In this document: piece by piece, positions 5,726 to 7,753 of the stretch
Layout: each line of letters begins with the position of its first letter
How positions within the stretch are numbered: the first letter of the stretch is position 1
Assembly (NCBI GenBank): GCA_023450335.1
Contig: JAEXHA010000024.1
Coordinates: 1-7,753, forward strand
DNA length: 7,753 nt
Direction of reading: 5' to 3'
DNA from: Actinomycetes bacterium
Lineage (GTDB): Bacteria > Actinomycetota > Actinomycetes > Actinomycetales > Microbacteriaceae
Position numbers and translations under genes: made by a program
Notes under the pieces: generated by a model
Database searches by the model: none
Told to the model about the DNA's origin: nothing
What the model saw: the letters and a program-made list of their open reading frames with translations, nothing else

Positions 5726-6594
5726 GCCTCGCGTGGCTGCGCCGCCTGTGGTCGCTGACCACCGGCCGGGTGGGACTGCTCATCGTGCTGACGGTAGGCG
5801 CGGTGGCGTTGGCGTCGCTGTTCTGGCTGCCCTTCGACCCCCGCACCGTCGACATCGCCGCGCGCTGGCAGAACCCCTCCTGGCCGCACGTGATGGGCAC
5901 AGACGGGTCGGGGCGCGACATCCTGAGCCTGATCATGGCCGGTGCGCGCACCACGGTCTGGGTCGCCCTGGGCGCGGGGCTGGTGGCGACGGTCATCGGC
6001 ATCCTGCTGGCGGCGCTGGGCGCGCTCACCGCGCGGTGGGTGCGTGAGACGACGGCGGTGCTGGTGGACATCCTCATCGCGTTCCCCGTGCTCATCATCG
6101 CGATGATGATCTCCACGGTCGCCGGGGGGTCGCTGTGGGTGGTCATCCTCTCGGTCGGCATCGGCTTCGGCGTGAACGTCGCCCGGGTGACCCGCCCCGA
6201 GCTGCGCCGCGTGCTGCACAGCGACTTCGTCACGGCCGGGCGCGCCTCGGGCCTGACAGCCTGGCAGAACCTGTGGCGCCACCTGTTCCCCAACGTCGCC
6301 CCGGTGTTCATCGTGCAGCTGTCGTGGGGCATGGCCGTCGCGGTGCTCGCCGAGGCGGGCCTGAGCTTCCTCGGCTTCGGCGCACCGGTCACCGAGCCGT
6401 CGTGGGGCGTGCTGCTGAGCGAGCTGCAGGCCTACATCACGGTGCATCCGGTCTCGGTCGTGTGGCCAGGCCTGGCGATCACGCTGACGGTGCTGGGGCT
6501 CAATCTCCTCGGCGATGCGCTGCGCGAGGCGACCGACCCGACGCTGTCGCGCCGCCGCGACGACGAGGTGCGGATGCCGGAGGTGGTCGCGTGA
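5722..6594 (+). CDS. ABC transporter permease, DppC/OppC type
   Basis: A 290-residue inner-membrane permease, partner of the DppB-type protein. HVMGTDGSGRDILS (56-69) is the family signature after the first membrane segment (about 16-36). Further segments lie near 80-104, 112-133, 137-155, 194-218 and 246-265. The EAA loop is DFVTAGRASG (168-177) followed by WRHLFPNV (185-192), with Gly in place of the middle Ala of the usual EAA triplet, a common variant in this family. LSFLGFG (214-220) is also typical. The ATG has GGGAGG (5712-5717) 4 nt upstream and overlaps the previous stop; the frame is open far upstream, but that part lies inside the first permease gene and is not used. The stop overlaps the next gene's GTG. 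Confidence 0.93.
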   Translation: MSLAWLRRLWSLTTGRVGLLIVLTVGAVALASLFWLPFDPRTVDIAARWQNPSWPHVMGTDGSGRDILSLIMAGARTTVWVALGAGLVATVIGILLAALGALTARWVRETTAVLVDILIAFPVLIIAMMISTVAGGSLWVVILSVGIGFGVNVARVTRPELRRVLHSDFVTAGRASGLTAWQNLWRHLFPNVAPVFIVQLSWGMAVAVLAEAGLSFLGFGAPVTEPSWGVLLSELQAYITVHPVSVVWPGLAITLTVLGLNLLGDALREATDPTLSRRRDDEVRMPEVVA

Positions 6595-7379
6595 GCCTGC
6601 AGGTGCAAGACCTCTCGATCACGATCGGCGGTCGCCGCGTCGTCGACGGCGTCACCTTCGACGTGCCCGACGGCGCCCGGGTGGGCCTGATCGGCGAATC
6701 CGGCTCCGGCAAATCGCTGACGGCACTGGCCGTGCTCGGGCTGCTGCCCGACGACGCCACCGCCACCGGCAGCATTCGGTGGAACGGCCAGGAGCTGATC
6801 GGCCTGCCCGACCGCGACCTCGCCCGGCTGCGCGGCGACGAGATCGGGATCGTCTTCCAGGAGCCGCGCACCGCGCTGAACCCGATCCGCACCGTGGGGC
6901 GTCAGATCGGAGAATCGCTGCGCATCCACGAGGGTCTCGGCCGCCGCGAGGCGCTCGCCCGCGCCGTCGACGAGGCCGCACGCGTGCACCTGCCCGACCC
7001 GGCCCAGATCGTGCGGCGCTACCCGCACCAGTTGTCCGGCGGCCAGCGGCAACGCGTCGCTATCGCGATGGCGCTGGCGTGCCGCCCACGGCTGCTCATC
7101 GCCGATGAGCCCACGACGGCCCTCGACGTGACCATCCAAGCCGAGATCATCGACCTCCTGCGCGCCCTCGTCGCCGATGACGGCATGTCGCTCGTGTTCA
7201 TCACCCACGATCTGGCGGTGCTGTCGCAGATCGCGACCCACGCCGTCGTGCTCGAAGACGGTCGCGTCGTCGAACAGGGCCCGATCGCGACGCTGCTGTC
7301 GGCCCCCTCCTCACCGGTGACCCAGGGGCTGCTGCGCGATGCCACCGCAACACTGTGGCGCCCCGGAGGTGTCGATTGA
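6591..7379 (+). CDS. ABC transporter ATP-binding protein, DppD-type, short form
   Basis: A 262-residue cytoplasmic ATPase of the peptide/nickel importer class. All nucleotide-binding parts are present: Walker A GESGSGKS (35-42), Q-loop Gln90 in FQEPRTALNP, signature LSGGQRQR (148-155), Walker B LLIADEP (168-174) and H-loop His206 in ITHDL. Typical DppD/OppD proteins run to about 320-340 residues and end with the oligo_HPY segment carrying a cysteine-rich FxxRCP stretch. Here the protein stops shortly after APSSPVTQGLL (238-248), so that segment is missing, as in NikD-length proteins. The GTG start is set by GGAGG at 6579-6583 (7-nt spacer) and the GTGA overlap with the permease stop. The longer reading upstream lies inside the permease gene. 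Its stop overlaps the TTG of the second ATPase. Confidence 0.92.
   Translation: MSLQVQDLSITIGGRRVVDGVTFDVPDGARVGLIGESGSGKSLTALAVLGLLPDDATATGSIRWNGQELIGLPDRDLARLRGDEIGIVFQEPRTALNPIRTVGRQIGESLRIHEGLGRREALARAVDEAARVHLPDPAQIVRRYPHQLSGGQRQRVAIAMALACRPRLLIADEPTTALDVTIQAEIIDLLRALVADDGMSLVFITHDLAVLSQIATHAVVLEDGRVVEQGPIATLLSAPSSPVTQGLLRDATATLWRPGGVD
7365..7369 (+). promoter_or_regulatory. Ribosome binding site deciding a TTG start
   Basis: GGAGG sits 6 nt before TTG 7376. This strong site, plus the TTGA overlap with the preceding stop, is why the second ATPase gene is started at the rare codon instead of the in-frame ATG at 7517, which lies only four codons before Walker A. Confidence 0.7.
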
Positions 7380-7753
7380 GCATCCCCGACACTCCCCTGA
7401 TCCGCGGCCGCGGCCTCACCCGACGCTTCCGCGCCCCGCGCACGAAGCCGTTCGAGCCGCGCCGGTTCACCACCGCGCTCGACGACGCCGACATCGATGT
7501 GCGCGAGGGCTCGTCTATGGGCATCATCGGCGAGTCCGGGTCGGGAAAGTCGACGCTCGTGCGGCTGCTGCTGGGTCTGGACGCCCCGACCGCCGGGACG
7601 GTCGAGGTCGACGGCCGCCCCGTCGACCCGACCGCCCGCGCCCGGTCGCTGCACTGGCTGCGCCGCATCACGGGAATGGTGTTCCAGGACCCCTATGCCT
7701 CGCTCGACCCGCGCATGAGCGTGGGACGTATCGTCGCCGAGCCGCTGTGGGCG
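7376..7753 (+). CDS. ABC transporter ATP-binding protein, DppF-type (partial, cut by window end)
   Basis: The first 126 codons of the second ATPase of the importer, open to the last base of the window. It is expected to pair with the preceding ATPase under the two permeases. Visible parts are a basic N-terminal stretch (16-30) before TTALDDADIDVREG, Walker A GESGSGKST (52-60), and the Q-loop in VFQDPYASLDPRMSV (102-116), whose DPYxSLDPR sequence is characteristic of DppF/OppF proteins. Signature, Walker B and any oligo_HPY segment lie beyond the window. It starts with TTG, overlapping the preceding stop as TTGA, with GGAGG six bases upstream. A search allowing only ATG or GTG would shorten it and lose the N-terminal strand. 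Confidence 0.9.
   Translation, partial: MSIPDTPLIRGRGLTRRFRAPRTKPFEPRRFTTALDDADIDVREGSSMGIIGESGSGKSTLVRLLLGLDAPTAGTVEVDGRPVDPTARARSLHWLRRITGMVFQDPYASLDPRMSVGRIVAEPLWA

Noticed and set aside
5410..6447. Long minus-strand open frame opposite the second permease
   Set aside because: The same reasons apply: biased composition, no motif, and full overlap with a recognised gene.
1..7753. tRNA, rRNA, CRISPR, insertion-sequence ends, attachment sites
   Set aside because: None seen by reading. The region is occupied almost completely by intact protein genes, and composition is even across it, giving no sign of recent transfer.

Overview
The window is about 70% GC, has tightly packed genes with many stop/start overlaps, uses GTG and TTG starts, and carries a DtxR/IdeR-type iron box. 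Together with the protein types this points to a high-GC actinobacterium, most likely Microbacteriaceae (Microbacterium-like). That placement is inference from style, not from a marker gene. I found no rRNA, tRNA, CRISPR array, insertion sequence or phage gene.

Left part (1-1302, + strand): an arginase-superfamily protein with a substituted metal-binding motif, coupled by a one-base stop/start overlap to a small unrecognised protein with a zincin-like HEAVH motif. This pair converges, with only 6 bp between stop codons, on a minus-strand block.

Middle (1309-3028, - strand), read right to left: an AhpD-like carboxymuconolactone decarboxylase family protein, then a PtpB/Y_phosphatase3-type tyrosine phosphatase with a 4-nt ATGA overlap, then a stand-alone SIP (siderophore-interacting) domain protein. 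The SIP gene has its own short promoter region, overlaid by a 14/19 match to the DtxR/IdeR iron box, so iron repression is likely. The first two genes look like one translationally coupled unit.

Right part (3207-7753, + strand): a divergent region with dyad repeats leads into a peptide-type (SBP_bac_5/Dpp/Opp class) ABC importer operon. It encodes a lipoprotein binding protein, two permeases and two ATPases, the last cut by the window edge. The last three start codons each overlap the preceding stop codon (ATGA, GTGA, TTGA). Substrate would be bound outside the membrane by the lipoprotein, passed through the permease pair and driven by the ATPase pair. The substrate cannot be told from sequence alone.

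Nothing here is clearly a new kind of system. The points most worth checking are the iron box over the SIP gene, the altered active site of the arginase-like protein, the HExxH orphan coupled to it, the phosphatase/peroxidase-like pair, and the dyads in the divergent promoter region.
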